A DNA stretch of 64,000 bases from M55B127 sp034521955. GTDB taxonomy: Bacteria; Bacillota; Halanaerobiia; Halanaerobiales; M55B127. The stretch lies in assembly GCA_034521955.1 (NCBI GenBank), contig JAXHLT010000003.1, positions 124,001-188,000 of the forward strand. The letters are read 5' to 3'. The notes below the pieces were generated by a model. It made no database searches, had not been told where the DNA came from, and worked only from the letters and a program-made list of their open reading frames with translations. Positions 45,749 through 54,888 of the stretch are shown here, piece after piece (positions within the stretch are counted from its first letter, which is position 1; each line of letters begins with the position of its first letter). The position numbers and the translations under genes are program-made.

Positions 45749-46502
45749 ACATATTCCAAAGGAAAAAGCAATTAAAAAAATATATGATATAATAATTGAA
45801 AACAGCCATATTCCACCCAAATTTGATAATGCTAGTTTTTCAACTTTCAATTTTAGTGCTTGTCCCCAAGAAAATGTTAAAAAAATAAAAACTATAAAAA
45901 CCTATGCTAAAAATATATTAACTGCAATTAAAGGACCACAATCGGTTTATATTTACAGTAAATTTAATGGTTGTGGGAAAACACATGTTGCTATAGCCGC
46001 TTTAAAAACTGCTGCGAAAGTTTTTGCACAGGAAATATATAATAAAAAGCCTGAATATTATTCAAGAAGAGGAGTATCATTTAGTGACTTTAATTGGCGT
46101 CCGGTGTTTTTTATGAGTGAAGTCAATTATCTATGGAAAAAACGACAGTTTAACTCTTCAAATCAAGATCTTAAACGAGAATTAGATACTATAGAAAATG
46201 CTGTAATGAACTCTAAATTACTTGTTATTGATGATTTTTTAAGAGAACGCAATACTGATTTTGTATTTGGAAATTTAACCGCTTGGTTAAATCATAGATA
46301 TGATTATAATAAACCAGTAATCTTTACTTCAAATAGTGATTTCTTTAAAATGGCACAAAATAATGAAAAAAATCCATATTACAATACAAATCATCATAAA
46401 GCTGCAACATACTTAGCGTCTCGTATAAGTGAGATGACAAAAGGATATCAATTTTTATTTTTAAGTTCTCCTAAAGATGATTATAGGCAGAACAGTTATT
46501 AA
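45657..46502 (+). CDS. DnaC/DnaI-like AAA+ helicase-loader ATPase
   Basis: 281 residues from ATG 45657, behind AAGGATGGAAGAG and inside the end of the DnaD-like gene. Walker A reads SKFNGCGKTH, so the first glycine of the usual GxxGxGKT is replaced by lysine or serine. Walker B is LLVIDDF and sensor-I-like VIFTSNSD follows. The first 50 residues are strongly basic and charged. Relation to DnaI/DnaC is by motif and context; a transposon-type IstB is less likely since no transposase is nearby. Confidence 0.78.
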   Translation: MKKDFKKLIEKKKREMKTKPSKTTTKRDIDKHIPKEKAIKKIYDIIIENSHIPPKFDNASFSTFNFSACPQENVKKIKTIKTYAKNILTAIKGPQSVYIYSKFNGCGKTHVAIAALKTAAKVFAQEIYNKKPEYYSRRGVSFSDFNWRPVFFMSEVNYLWKKRQFNSSNQDLKRELDTIENAVMNSKLLVIDDFLRERNTDFVFGNLTAWLNHRYDYNKPVIFTSNSDFFKMAQNNEKNPYYNTNHHKAATYLASRISEMTKGYQFLFLSSPKDDYRQNSY

Positions 46503-46520
46503 AGTGGAGGCGATTAGACA

Positions 46521-46865
46521 TTGTTATCAAGAACTGAAACATTATTAAAGTTAATTGAGTTAAGAAAAATGATCCAAGTAAAAGAAAATAATTCAAGGCA
46601 GGATATTACATACCACTCTGAAATTAAAAATCATATTGAACAGTTAATTCATGACATTGCAGGTTTACCTGAAGAGGCAAGATATGTTATCAATGAGATA
46701 ATTAATAAAGTTATTAATCAGGACATCTCCACTAAAACTGCTGTTGTAGCTATCCATGAAATTTATAAGGAATTTAATGATATACATCAGATAAAAAATA
46801 AGAAGAAAGAGAAAAAAGATAAATCATATAATGTAAGCAAGATGTATAAAAATGGATATAGGTAA
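46521..46865 (+). CDS. Unknown helical protein, third gene of the replication cassette
   Basis: 114 residues from TTG 46521 behind GGAGGCG. It is predicted helical, with a basic KNKKKEKKDKS stretch before the end. The last residues are MYKNGYR, close to YYKKGYR at the end of the DnaD-like protein two genes upstream. I do not recognise the family. Co-transcription and the shared tail suggest that both tails bind the same partner, for example the loader ATPase or the replicative helicase. Confidence 0.7.
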   Translation: MLSRTETLLKLIELRKMIQVKENNSRQDITYHSEIKNHIEQLIHDIAGLPEEARYVINEIINKVINQDISTKTAVVAIHEIYKEFNDIHQIKNKKKEKKDKSYNVSKMYKNGYR

Positions 46866-46912
46866 ATGTTTTAATATAATATAACTAATAAAAGTTGAAA
46901 GGATGAAAATAG

Positions 46913-47518
46913 TTGTCACAATTATTAATTGGAATAGCAGGAGGAACGGCTTCTGGTAAAACTACATTGGCCAAAATATTAAAGGATTCTTTTAAAGATG
47001 ATGTAACTATGTTAAAACATGATTTTTATTACTATGATAAGAGTCATTTTGATGTAGCTGAAAATAAAATTAATTTTGATCATCCTGATTCTTTTCAAAC
47101 AGAACTTTTAGTTAAACATTTAAAAAGTTTAGTAGCTGGGTCACCTATTGAGCGTCCTGTTTATTCATATAAGACTAATGAAAGATTATCAGAAATAAAA
47201 ACAGTTAATCCTTCACCTATTATAATTGTTGAAGGAATCTTAATATTTCACTACCTAAAGTTAAGAGAACTTTTTGACCTTAAAATATATATTGATACAG
47301 ATGCAGATATTAGATTATTAAGAAGAATTAATCGCGATATAAAAAATAGGGGAAGAACTTTTGATTCGGTTAAAAATCAATATCTTTCTACTGTAAAACC
47401 AATGCATGAAAAATATGTAGAGCCTACAAAATATAAATCTGATATAATTATACCAAATGGTGGCTTAAATGATATCGCAAATGATCTAATAATCAAAAAA
47501 ATTAAATCACATCTTTAA
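46913..47518 (+). CDS. udk: Uridine kinase
   Basis: 201 residues starting from TTG 46913 (site AAAGGATG). P-loop GIAGGTASGKTTL (about residues 8-20), the acceptor block HDFYYYDKS and FDHPDSFQTELL, then VEGILIFHY and RRINRDIKNRGRT of the uridine kinase family. It phosphorylates uridine and cytidine in pyrimidine salvage. It lacks other unusual features; the length is slightly below the usual 205-215. Confidence 0.93.
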   Translation: MSQLLIGIAGGTASGKTTLAKILKDSFKDDVTMLKHDFYYYDKSHFDVAENKINFDHPDSFQTELLVKHLKSLVAGSPIERPVYSYKTNERLSEIKTVNPSPIIIVEGILIFHYLKLRELFDLKIYIDTDADIRLLRRINRDIKNRGRTFDSVKNQYLSTVKPMHEKYVEPTKYKSDIIIPNGGLNDIANDLIIKKIKSHL

Positions 47519-47522
47519 ACTT

Positions 47523-47546
47523 ATCCCTTAACCGGGATTTTTTTAT
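47523..47546 (+). terminator. Weak terminator after udk
   Basis: A 5-bp stem ATCCC / GGGAT with loop TTAACC, then eight T residues. Confidence 0.45.
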
Positions 47547-47606
47547 TATCAATAAAGGAAAATAATGTTAATTATAGAAATAAATAGATATAGGAGGTGA
47601 TCTAAT

Positions 47607-47966
47607 ATCAATTCTAAAGTTGTTAATTCTATATCTATTTTAGCAATTATCTTATTATTGATGACTGTATTTAATTATTATAATCAAAAAAATATTAGTG
47701 AAAATTATAAAAATATTTCTATAAGCAAATTTAAAGAAAATGAATTTAATACATATTATGATGCAAAAGATAATAATATGATAGAAGTATATATTGGTGG
47801 AGCTGTAAAAAACCCAGGTACTTATCAAGTAAAAAAGAGTTTATCTATAGATGAGATAATTCAAGATTATGTAATTTTAGAAAATGCAGCTGATCTGTCA
47901 AAAATAAATAAAAATAAAAAGATACAACATAAAGACAGAGTAATTATACCCCAAAAAAGGAACTGA
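47607..47966 (+). CDS. ComEA-like SLBB-domain membrane protein without HhH domain
   Basis: A perfect AGGAGGTGA site at 47592-47600 points to a start near 47607, where the in-frame codon is ATC; the first in-frame ATG is 47658. With the earlier start there is an N-terminal membrane helix (about residues 7-24), a short linker, and an SLBB domain with IEVYIGGAVKNPGTYQV and DRVIIPQ. That is the N-terminal half of ComEA; the DNA-binding helix-hairpin-helix domain is absent. comEC follows after six bases. The unusual start could be a sequence error. It may bind a carbohydrate or act as the anchor for DNA uptake. Confidence 0.72.
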   Translation: MNSKVVNSISILAIILLLMTVFNYYNQKNISENYKNISISKFKENEFNTYYDAKDNNMIEVYIGGAVKNPGTYQVKKSLSIDEIIQDYVILENAADLSKINKNKKIQHKDRVIIPQKRN

Positions 47967-47972
47967 TAAAAT

Positions 47973-50268
47973 TTGATATTCAACAAAAAATTTATTATAA
48001 GTTCTCTAGTGTTATATATATTAGGTATTTCATGTGGTTATTATTTAAATAATATCAATACAACATTTTTAATAATAAATATTGTATTAATATTGATCAC
48101 TTATATTATATTTCCCAAAAAGGTTATGATAGTTATATTAATCTGTATTTTTTTAATTGGATTTTTTTACATGTACTATCTTGAATATAACTATAACAGT
48201 AATCAATCCATAAACTCATTTAATAATCAAGTTGTCGAAGTAGTTGGAAAATTAAAATTAAATTTAGATTCAGTAGAAGGAAATTCTATTCTTTTAGAAC
48301 CTATATTTGTAAATAATAAAAAAATTAAGTATGGGAAAATACAGTTGTGGAAAGATGATCTAAAAAATAATGTAGGTAATGGAGATTTAGTGATTGCTAG
48401 AATTGCTTTAAAAAGACCAAAAGATGCAAGAAATCCTGGTGGGTTTTCATATTTAAATTATTTAAAACACAAAAAAATATATAGTGTTGGAAGTATTTAT
48501 GAGATATATAAGATACAAGATTATTTTAGTATCTATCATCCAATTATTAGTTTAAAGGTTAAATTACTTAATTTAATTGACCAAAGTATTTCTCCACCTG
48601 TTAATACTTTTGTTAAAGCATTAATATTGGGGGAAAAAAATAATTTAGATGATAATTGGTCAAAATACTTTAGGAAAGCAGGAGCTAATCATTTACTTGC
48701 TATTTCTGGTTTACATGTAGGATTTTTATCGTTATTTATTATTTCACTTTTAAATTTATTTAATTTTAGTGATTTTAATAAAAATAATATTTTGACTATA
48801 ATATTATTAGTATATATAGTAATGACAGGTTTTCGTGCTTCTGTTTTAAGGGCTTCACTTTTGGTTATTATATATAGATATTTAAAACAGTTTAAAATAA
48901 AGATGGATTTTTATAGTATATTATCGATTGTTTTATTTATTATTTTAATTATAAATCCTTATCAATTGTTTTCTATAGGACTGAAGTTGAGTTTTTTAGT
49001 TTTACTATCAATAGTTGTGTGGACAAAAGTATTTAGCCAATATATGCATTCTTCTATTGCAGTTAGTTTGGCAGCTCAGATAGGTTCAATTCCTTTAACT
49101 GCTTATTATTTTAATACTATTAATCCTTCTGGAATAATTACTAATCTCTGGGCAGTTCCCTTGGTTTCTATAATAGTATTTTTGGTCTTAACACATTTTT
49201 TATTTGGTTTAATTGTACCTTTTTTAACTGAATTTACAGGTTCAGTTATTTATTTATTATCTTCAGTTCTAAAAAAAGGTGTAACATTGATGTCAACATT
49301 GCCTTCAGCTGAAATTTTTGTAATTAAGCCTTCTTTAATAAATGTATTTTTATATTATATCTTTGTCTTTTTATTAGCATATTATATACAAAAAAACAAT
49401 TTTAAAAAGAAAAGTCTTTCTTTTATTAAAATAATACTTGTGTTAATTTTGACTACAAGCTTGCTTGTATATTTTATTAATCCAACAGATAATGAACTGT
49501 TAGAAATATATTGTTTAGATGTTGGACAAGGTGATTCAATTTTTATAGAGCTTCCAAATGATAAAAACCTATTAGTTGATACAGGTAGTATTAATTCAGT
49601 ACAAAATGTAATTGTACCCTTTTTATTATCTAAAAGGATTAGATATATAGATTATCTTATTATATCTCATTTTGATAGTGATCATAGTTCTGATATTGAC
49701 TATTTAATAAAAAATAATTTTGTTAAAAATTTAATAGTTTCCAAAAAAGTTGATATCGATTATATGAATAAAAGAGAGATAATAAGAAAAACAAACAGTA
49801 AAGATATCAGATATTTATTGGGCAGATAATGAGGATAAATTGAATTTAGATAATACATATATAGACTTTATAGCACCAATAACTAATAAAAAACTGGGGA
49901 GTAGAAATAATAATTCTATTGTTTTTAGGTTAAAATATAAGGAATTTGAGATGCTTTTCACCGGAGATATTGAAAAGAAAACTGAAGATATTATTCTTAA
50001 TAAGATAGATACGAATAGGTTAAAAGCAGATCTTTTAAAAGTATCGCATCACGGCAGTAATACTTCCAGTACATTAAGTTTTATAAAAAAGGTTAATCCT
50101 GTCCATGCTCTAATAAGTGTAGGAATTAATAAATACGGTCACCCAGATAAAAGTGTTTTAAATAGATTTAGAAAAAACAAAGCAAATATTTGGAGAACAG
50201 ATAAAAAAGGTGCGGTTATTATAAAAACCAATGGCTTAAATTACAGTATAAATTCGTATCTAAATTGA
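47973..50268 (+). CDS. comEC: DNA internalisation protein ComEC/Rec2, frameshifted
   Basis: Start TTG 47973. The first frame (to 49829) has an N-terminal DUF4131 region with membrane helices, the competence domain (ANHLLAISGLHVGFLSL, FRASVLRA) and the start of the metallo-beta-lactamase domain (DVGQGDSIFIELP, ISHFDSDHSSD). At 49813-49817 (GATATTTATTGG) one T too many gives a stop; without it the frame reads YYWADNEDKLNLDN and continues with FTGDIEKKTEDI and VSHHGSNTS to 50268. Joined, about 764 residues. ComEC forms the inner-membrane channel for transformation. Confidence 0.87.
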
Positions 50269-50337
50269 TTAGTTATACTTATGTGTGTTAAAATTAAATA
50301 GAAGATATAATTACAGGTAGTTTATAGGAGGATAATT

Positions 50338-51340
50338 TTGAATAAGAAAGTAGAGAAAGTTTTAAACTTAAAAATTAATAAAATTGATAATCTATATATC
50401 ATATATAGTACTGAAGAGTATCTATTGGATAAGTTTGAAAGAAATTTCAAAAATAAGTTTATAAACAAGGAAGATGAAGATTTTAATTTAACATATATTA
50501 GAAGAGAAGAAGAAGTTTTTAAAAATATTGTTAGTAAGGGTTCAACATTACCTTTAATGTCTGAAAAAAGGTTCATCATAGTAAAAGCAGGCAATATTTT
50601 CAAAACAAAGATTACCAGACTTTGATTTATTTAAAAAGTTTATAAAAGACATACCAGATACTACAGTTTTGATAATATTTATCAATGAAGATATATCTAA
50701 AAATAAAAGAATGGATAAGGTCAAAAAGCTGGCCGAAGTCATTAATATTAAAGCTCCTAAATATAAAGATTTGAATAAATGGATTATTGATCAATTTACA
50801 AAAAGAGGGAAAAAGATTGATTATCGAGGAATAAGATTATTAGAGAAGATGTTTAACAATAACTTGCAGCAACTTGATTCAGAAATAAATAAAATTTGTA
50901 CATTTATAAATGATAAAGAACGAGTTGATGTATCTGATATAAAAAATGTAATTACCAAGGATATAAGGTTAAAAGAAAATATTATATTTGATTTTTTAGA
51001 TTCGATAAGTAAAAAAGAAAAAGATAAAAGTGTTTATTTTTTCCATCAAATGATTGCTAATGGTGAAATACCTCAAATAATATTTACTATGATTGCAAGA
51101 AGAGTTAAGTTGATGTTAATTATTAAAGATTTAAAAAGACAGGGAATAAATCATGAAAAGATAGCTAGTAAAATTGGAGAACACCCATATCCGGTTAAAA
51201 AGATATATGGATATGTTGATTCTTTTGACTTTGGTGAGCTTGAAAATATGTTAGATGAATTCCTTAAAGCGGATATAGATTATAAATCGGGGAATAATAC
51301 TGTTGAAAATGCTATACAAAATGCTATTATTAGTATATAA
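50338..51340 (+). CDS. holA: DNA polymerase III delta subunit, frameshifted
   Basis: Start TTG 50338 behind AGGAGGA. The first frame (to 50625) has the N-terminal YIIYSTEEYLLDKF of HolA and SEKRFIIVKAGNIF. The frame changes near 50612 (AAAACAAAGATTACC): either one extra A, or two bases missing, which would read FKNKDLPDFDLF. The second frame then runs through IIFINEDISKNKRM and the C-terminal domain to 51340. Joined, about 333 residues, normal for this clamp-loader subunit. It is essential, so the break is probably a sequence error. Confidence 0.87.
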
Positions 51341-51350
51341 AAAAATAAAC

Positions 51351-51380
51351 GGCTTATTCCTAAAACAGAATAAGCCTTTT
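51351..51380. terminator. Bidirectional terminator between holA and rpsT
   Basis: GGCTTATTC (51351-51359), loop CTAAAACA, GAATAAGCC (51368-51376), then TTTT; A-rich on the other side for rpsT. Confidence 0.85.
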
Positions 51381-51391
51381 AAAATACTATA

Positions 51392-51655
51392 TTATTTAAT
51401 TTCATTAAGCATTTTTTTCATTTTTGATTTCTTTCTAGCAGCATTGTTTTTATGAATAATGTTATGAGATGCAGCTTTATCAATAATTTTATATGTTTCT
51501 GGTAATAATTCTTCAGCTTTTTCAACATTACCGTCTTCGATAGCTGCTTCAAAAGTCTTTATAGTATTTTTTAGCTTATCCTTCCAGCGTCTGTTAACTT
51601 TTCTTTTCTTTTCAGCAGTTTTAACTCTTTTCTTCGCAGATTCAATAATAGGCAC
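51392..51655 (-). CDS. rpsT: 30S ribosomal protein S20
   Basis: 87 residues starting at GTG 51655: PIIESAKKRVKTAEKKR, then the helical, lysine-rich body with HKNNAARKKSKM at the C-terminus. AAGGAGGTGA directly precedes this GTG on the minus strand; the longer frame to 51730 adds residues not found in S20. S20 binds 16S rRNA early in 30S assembly. Convergent to holA, as in Bacillus. Confidence 0.96.
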   Translation of the reverse strand: MPIIESAKKRVKTAEKKRKVNRRWKDKLKNTIKTFEAAIEDGNVEKAEELLPETYKIIDKAASHNIIHKNNAARKKSKMKKMLNEIK

Positions 51656-51720
51656 AACTTTCACCTCCTTGTAAGTGAACGATATATTTATATGGTGTTT
51701 CCTAAATTTGCACAATATCA

Positions 51721-51749
51721 ATTTTAACATTAGATATATAAAAATGCAA
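51721..51749 (-). promoter_or_regulatory. rpsT promoter
   Basis: On the minus strand, TTGCAT (51749-51744), a 17-base spacer and TAAAAT (51726-51721). Confidence 0.7.
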
Positions 51750-51786
51750 GTTTTTAACTCATATTATTGTTGAAAGTTTTGCAATC

Positions 51787-51815
51787 TTGATAAATGAAAT
51801 ATACAATGTTATAAT
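51787..51815 (+). promoter_or_regulatory. lepA promoter
   Basis: TTGATA at 51787-51792, a 17-base spacer and TATAAT at 51810-51815, 36 bases before the lepA ATG. Confidence 0.78.
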
Positions 51816-51851
51816 TAGCAGCAGGTATTTATATATAGAAAGGGGAAAATT

Positions 51852-53639
51852 ATGGACTGTCAGCATATAAGAAATTTTTGTATTATAGCACATATAGATC
51901 ATGGCAAATCAACACTTGCTGACCGTATTCTGGAATTCACAAATACAATAACTGGTCGAGATATGAAAGAACAGGTTCTTGATAATATGGATTTGGAAAG
52001 AGAACGCGGTATTACAATAAAGGCACAGGCGGTTAGAATTAATTATAAGGACTATGAGCTTAATTTAATCGACACTCCTGGACATGTTGATTTTTCTTAT
52101 GAAGTATCAAAAAGTTTGGCAGCAGCAGAAGGTGCATTGTTAGTAATAGATGCAGCTCAGGGTGTTGAGGCTCAAACTATGGCAAATATATATTTGGCAT
52201 TAGAAAATGATCTTGAAATTATACCAATTATAAACAAGATAGATTTAGATACTGCTAATCCAAATATGGTGAAGGAACAACTAATGGAAATTGGTATTGA
52301 TCCAGATGAAGCCATTTTAACTAGTGCTAAAGAAGGCACAAATATTGAGGAAGTATTAAATGCTGTTATTGATAGAATACCAGCACCACAGGATAATACA
52401 GCCAAACCATTAAGAGCATTAGTATTTGATTCTGTTTATGATTCTTACCAAGGTGTTATTGCATATGTTAGAATTAAAGATGGTAAAATAAGTGTTAATG
52501 ACAATGTTAAGATGATGGCAAATAATAAAAAATATGAAGTTGATGAAGTTGGAATATTTAATCCTACAATGACTGCAGTAGATACTTTAACTGCAGGTGA
52601 AGTTGGATATGTCATAGCAGGTATTAAAGATGTTAGAAACTGTAGAGTTGGTGATACAATGACTTTATCAGACAATCCTGCAGAAAAACCCCTGCCCGGA
52701 TATAAGAAGGTAAAACCAATGGTATACAGTGGTTTATATCCTTCTGATAATAATGACTTTAACTTATTAAAAGATGCTTTAGAAAAACTACAGTTAAATG
52801 ATGCTTCATTAGTTTTTGAACCTGAAACCTCAGAAGCATTAGGTTTTGGTTTTAGATGTGGCTTTTTAGGATTACTACACATGGAGATAATTCAGGAAAG
52901 ATTAGAAAGAGAGTATGATATTGATCTGATTACTACTGCACCAAGTGTAATATATAAGATAGAGACAGAATCCGATGAACTACTTGAAATAGAAAACCCA
53001 GCTGATTTTCCTGAACAAAATGAAATAAAGGTTATTAAAGAACCATTTGTGAAAGCTACGGTTCATATGCCTGAAGAATATATTGGGTCAATTATGGAAT
53101 TGTGCCAGACCAACCGTGGTGAGTTTATAGATATGCAGTATGTAGATGAAAATCGTGTTGCTTTAAAATATAAAATGCCGTTAAGTGAGATAATCACAGA
53201 CTTCTTCAATCAATTAAAATCAAAATCAAGAGGCTATGCAACACTTGATTATAAAATGATTGGATATGAAAAATCTGATTTAGTAAAATTAGATATACTA
53301 GTAAACAAGGAACCGGTTGACGCATTATCAACTATCGTGTTTAAAGATAAGGCACAACAGCAGGGACAAAATCTAGTTAGAAAGCTAAAAAAATTAATAC
53401 CTAAACAGATGTTTAAGGTCCCTATACAGGCTGCTATTGACAATAATATTTTGGCAAGAGTAAATATTCCTGCCCAAAGAAAAGATGTATTGCAGAAATG
53501 TTATGGTGGTGACATAAGCCGCAAACGTAAACTTCTTGAAAAACAAAAAGCAGGTAAAAAAAGAATGAAAATGGTTGGTAAAGTAGAAATTCCACAAGAA
53601 GCATTTATGGCTGTACTTGAAAGGGAAGAAGATGAATAA
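51852..53639 (+). CDS. lepA: Elongation factor 4 (LepA)
   Basis: 595 residues. The GTPase has AHIDHGKST (about 13-21), RGITIKAQA, DTPGHVDFSYEV and NKIDL. The LepA-specific C-terminal end is present (MKMVGKVEIPQEAFMAVL). The factor acts on stalled or misassembled ribosomes. There is no gpr or spoIIP between rpsT and lepA, unlike spore-forming Firmicutes. The stop overlaps the hemW start. Confidence 0.97.
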   Translation: MDCQHIRNFCIIAHIDHGKSTLADRILEFTNTITGRDMKEQVLDNMDLERERGITIKAQAVRINYKDYELNLIDTPGHVDFSYEVSKSLAAAEGALLVIDAAQGVEAQTMANIYLALENDLEIIPIINKIDLDTANPNMVKEQLMEIGIDPDEAILTSAKEGTNIEEVLNAVIDRIPAPQDNTAKPLRALVFDSVYDSYQGVIAYVRIKDGKISVNDNVKMMANNKKYEVDEVGIFNPTMTAVDTLTAGEVGYVIAGIKDVRNCRVGDTMTLSDNPAEKPLPGYKKVKPMVYSGLYPSDNNDFNLLKDALEKLQLNDASLVFEPETSEALGFGFRCGFLGLLHMEIIQERLEREYDIDLITTAPSVIYKIETESDELLEIENPADFPEQNEIKVIKEPFVKATVHMPEEYIGSIMELCQTNRGEFIDMQYVDENRVALKYKMPLSEIITDFFNQLKSKSRGYATLDYKMIGYEKSDLVKLDILVNKEPVDALSTIVFKDKAQQQGQNLVRKLKKLIPKQMFKVPIQAAIDNNILARVNIPAQRKDVLQKCYGGDISRKRKLLEKQKAGKKRMKMVGKVEIPQEAFMAVLEREEDE

Positions 53640-54786
53640 ATTCTTAAATTATGAAGATGAGTTTGGATTATATATTCATATTCCTTTTTGTAGGAAAAAA
53701 TGCAGTTACTGTGATTTTTATTCAATTAACTATAAAAATGATAACCTAAAGGAATACTTAAAATATTTAATTAAAGAAATACAGTTATATTCAAAAGTTT
53801 TAGATAATAAAGAGGTTAAGACAATATATATTGGGGGAGGCACTCCCAGTTTATTGTCTCCTAATGAAATTGACTATCTTTTGAAACAGATAGATAAATA
53901 TTTTGATATAGAAAATAATATTGAAATTACAATGGAATCTAATCCAGATAGTTTAAATGAAAAGAAGGTAATTGAATATAAACAGGCTGGTATAAATAGA
54001 ATAAGTGTAGGGATACAGTCTTTTATAAATGAAGAATTAAATATTTTAGGTAGGGTTCATGATTCAAAAAAAGCAATAAATATAATTGAAATATTACAAA
54101 AACATATAAGTAATTATAATATTGATTTAATATTTGCTTTACCAGGTCAAAAATTTGATGATTTTAAATTTAATGTAAACAAAGTATTGGAGTATAATCC
54201 ACCTCACATATCATTATATAATTTACAGATAGAAGAAGGCACTTTGTTGTATAAACAATATCAATCAGGTAATATAATACCAGTTTCAGAAGAACTAGAC
54301 TATAAAATGTATAACAATGCCATAGAAGTATTAGAAAATGCAGGATACAATCATTATGAGATTTCTAACTTTGCAAAAGAGAATTATAAGTCAAAACACA
54401 ATTTAGTTTACTGGAATTATAGACCATATTTAGGACTTGGACCAAGTGCTCACGGATTTAATGGTAAAAACAGATACTATAATTCAAATAGTTTAAAAGA
54501 TTATATAGAACAATTAAAGAAAGACAAGTTACCTATTGATAGCATTATTAATCTAACAGAGGATGAATTGATATCTGAAAGAATGATTATGGGTTTACGA
54601 TTATTAGATGGAATTAATAAAAATGATTTTGAAAATAGATTTAACAGATCAATAAAAAGTATATATAAAAATGTTATATTTAATTTAAAAAGACAAAATT
54701 TATTAGCTGAAGATAAAGAAAAGATTTATTTAACTAAAAAGGGTTTAAACCTTGGTAATAAAGTGTTTTTAGAATTTCTGTTATAG
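53632..54786 (+). CDS. hemW: HemW, radical SAM heme chaperone
   Basis: 384 residues from ATG 53632, overlapping the lepA stop. The motif PFCRKKCSYCDFYS has Cys20, Cys24 and Cys27, and then Asp-Phe instead of the further cysteine of true HemN, so it is HemW rather than coproporphyrinogen dehydrogenase. Other blocks are YIGGGTPSLL, GINRISVGIQSF and YEISNFAKE. HemW binds heme and helps its insertion in some bacteria. The frame also has a TTG at 53617 that I did not choose because of the AAGGGAAGAAG site before 53632. Confidence 0.93.
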   Translation: MNKFLNYEDEFGLYIHIPFCRKKCSYCDFYSINYKNDNLKEYLKYLIKEIQLYSKVLDNKEVKTIYIGGGTPSLLSPNEIDYLLKQIDKYFDIENNIEITMESNPDSLNEKKVIEYKQAGINRISVGIQSFINEELNILGRVHDSKKAINIIEILQKHISNYNIDLIFALPGQKFDDFKFNVNKVLEYNPPHISLYNLQIEEGTLLYKQYQSGNIIPVSEELDYKMYNNAIEVLENAGYNHYEISNFAKENYKSKHNLVYWNYRPYLGLGPSAHGFNGKNRYYNSNSLKDYIEQLKKDKLPIDSIINLTEDELISERMIMGLRLLDGINKNDFENRFNRSIKSIYKNVIFNLKRQNLLAEDKEKIYLTKKGLNLGNKVFLEFLL

Positions 54787-54807
54787 TTAAAATAATTATA
54801 AAAGTAT

Positions 54808-54836
54808 TTGACAAAATAATAGTGATATGTTATTTT
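54808..54836 (+). promoter_or_regulatory. Promoter of the hrcA-grpE-dnaK-dnaJ operon
   Basis: TTGACA at 54808-54813, a 17-base spacer and TATTTT at 54831-54836; the CIRCE operator begins 11 bases downstream. Confidence 0.75.
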
Positions 54837-54847
54837 ATTAATAGTTA

Positions 54848-54874
54848 TTAGCACTCTTATTAGTTGAGTGCTAA
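54848..54874. promoter_or_regulatory. CIRCE operator (HrcA binding site)
   Basis: TTAGCACTC at 54848-54856, nine-base spacer, GAGTGCTAA at 54866-54874: a perfect CIRCE inverted repeat. HrcA bound here blocks the heat-shock operon until it is titrated or denatured. Confidence 0.97.
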
Positions 54875-54888
54875 AAAAGAGGTGAGTA

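Noticed and set aside
45657..46502. IstB-type transposition helper ATPase, pointing to an insertion sequence.
   Set aside because: No transposase or terminal repeats are nearby, and the gene overlaps a DnaD-like gene, favouring a replication loader.
53617..53631. TTG at 53617 as the hemW start.
   Set aside because: ATG 53632 has the better-placed ribosome-binding site and gives the usual HemW N-terminus.
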